From NCBI RefSeq assembly GCF_000189635.1, contig NW_002476335.1:248001-312000 (forward strand): a DNA stretch of 64,000 bases, given 5' to 3'. Within the stretch, counting starts at the first letter, position 1, and each line of letters begins with the position of its first letter. The notes under the pieces were generated by a model, which saw only the letters and a program-made list of their open reading frames with translations, searched no databases and was not told the DNA's origin. Positions 63,401-64,000 of the stretch are shown here, one piece after another. Position numbers and translations under genes: made by a program. This stretch comes from Tetrahymena thermophila SB210 (Eukaryota; Ciliophora; Oligohymenophorea; Hymenostomatida; Tetrahymenidae).

Positions 63401-64000
63401 TTGGATTTTTACAGGAGATTAATTGTTTTACAGAGACAAGTAATATGACTCTGCAATTTAATCTACACCTTTTTGTGAGATACATATGTTTTAATTATTA
63501 TTTAAAGTTAAGCTATAAATTCCACTCACAAAAAGAACAGCAAGCAAAAATAAAAAGGACATCTTTAAAAAATCAAAATATAAAGGGTAAGATGTCCCCA
63601 AATAAGAAAGAAAATCTGTGCTTGTCCTCATATGCACACTATAAGGTTTGCTATATCTACCACAGCATTCACATTACCATTAACCTTTGTAATCCTGTGG
63701 AATCTAGTGCAGATTAAAAACTTGCTGTTAAATATAATTTTTTGAAGTTATTTATTGAATAAGTTAATAAAAATTTCAAAATTCGATAGAATGATATTTA
63801 ATTTATTTGATAGGCTAAAAGCTTTTTTAATTCGAAAAGAATATACCACTAAAATAACAATTTATTAAGTTAATATTAAAATTAACTTTCTTTAAGAAAA
63901 ATGATTCTACTAAAATTTTTGAATTAAAAATTTAATCGATTGAGTATAAGAATGTACCCTGTGACGCATTGCAACTTAATAATTTGCGGGAACATCAGTC
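60448..64000 (-). CDS. TMEM63/OSCA (DUF221) family channel, paralogue 2, 5' end outside window
   Basis: Ten exons are visible: 64000-63958 (partial), 63724-63140, 63050-62723, 62626-62535, 62470-62229, 62130-61997, 61949-61760, 61710-61563, 61504-61196 and 61140-60448. All phases agree; at least 921 residues. Landmarks in order: a CxCC motif before the first hydrophobic segment (63650-63530), NSFTVLVSNIP (start of the cytosolic RRM-like domain), CGQAFITF, the hallmark EAPIPDDIEWSD near 62460, then a run of membrane segments including the AVTPVILCVIDIP helix and APMIPMCLIWSLG. The Q/N-rich cytoplasmic tail fills the last exon and ends AKQ-TGA. The pattern fits the TMEM63/CSC1/OSCA channels better than anoctamins. 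The start codon lies to the right of the window. A 47-bp intron (61996-61950) is the shortest inferred here. Confidence 0.78.

Noticed and set aside
63445..63717. 90-codon plus-strand frame near the right edge
   Set aside because: Antisense to the N-terminal exon of TMEM63-like paralogue 2, which is spliced in phase and contains membrane segments.
1..64000. tRNA genes, rRNA, telomere repeats, chromosome breakage sequence, CRISPR arrays
   Set aside because: Looked for GC-richer cloverleaf blocks, GGGGTT arrays and the breakage motif; none was found by eye. A covariance-model search would be needed to be certain for small RNAs.

Overview
The window reads as macronuclear-type genomic DNA of an oligohymenophorean ciliate, most like Tetrahymena. 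By eye it is close to four-fifths A+T. Long reading frames appear only when TAA and TAG are read as glutamine, and every gene whose end is inside the window stops at TGA. Genes carry many short AT-rich GT...AG introns (mostly 47-190 bp) whose phases match exactly. Standard-code ORFs in this sequence are therefore mostly fragments or shadows. No tRNA, rRNA, CRISPR array, insertion sequence or telomere repeat was seen. Coordinates of exons below come from hand translation with phase checking.

Layout, left to right. 1-3827 (-): 3' part-truncated cyclic-nucleotide-gated type cation channel. 6254-8134 (-): unrecognised 571-aa protein. 9905-16124 (+): listerin (LTN1), the ribosome quality-control E3 ligase, followed by a small separate protein (16517-16978, +) that carries a second listerin-like RING. 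17688-19277 (+): bystin (BYSL/Enp1), a small-subunit ribosome biogenesis factor. 20241-21120 (-): phosducin-like protein of the PDCL3/PLP2 type. 22167-27390 (-): membrane hybrid histidine kinase with a receiver domain. 29105-30919 (-): sperm-tail PG-rich repeat (SHIPPO-like) protein. 31377-35444 (-): EF-hand plus WD40 protein. 35846-46111 (-): a 3,299-residue secreted-then-membrane-anchored surface protein. 48444-53916 (+): Q/N-rich protein with a degenerate STE20-like pseudokinase at its N terminus. 54424-55844 (-): a small multi-pass membrane protein, probably highly expressed, whose otherwise perfect gene structure contains two in-frame TGA codons. 56429-59539 (-) and 60448-64000 (-): two tandem paralogues of the TMEM63/OSCA (DUF221) channel family, the second cut by the window's right edge.

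How the genes relate. There is no operon logic. Neighbours that could share biology are the proteostasis/ribosome genes (listerin, its mini-RING neighbour, bystin, and the chaperone cofactor PDCL3), the axoneme-associated candidates (PG-rich repeat protein beside the EF-hand/WD40 protein), and several sensory or membrane genes (cation channel, hybrid kinase, giant surface protein, two TMEM63-like channels). The observations most worth following are the two conserved-position UGA codons at 55740-55742 and 55647-55649, the listerin-like mini-RING next to LTN1, and the pseudokinase/prion-like protein.
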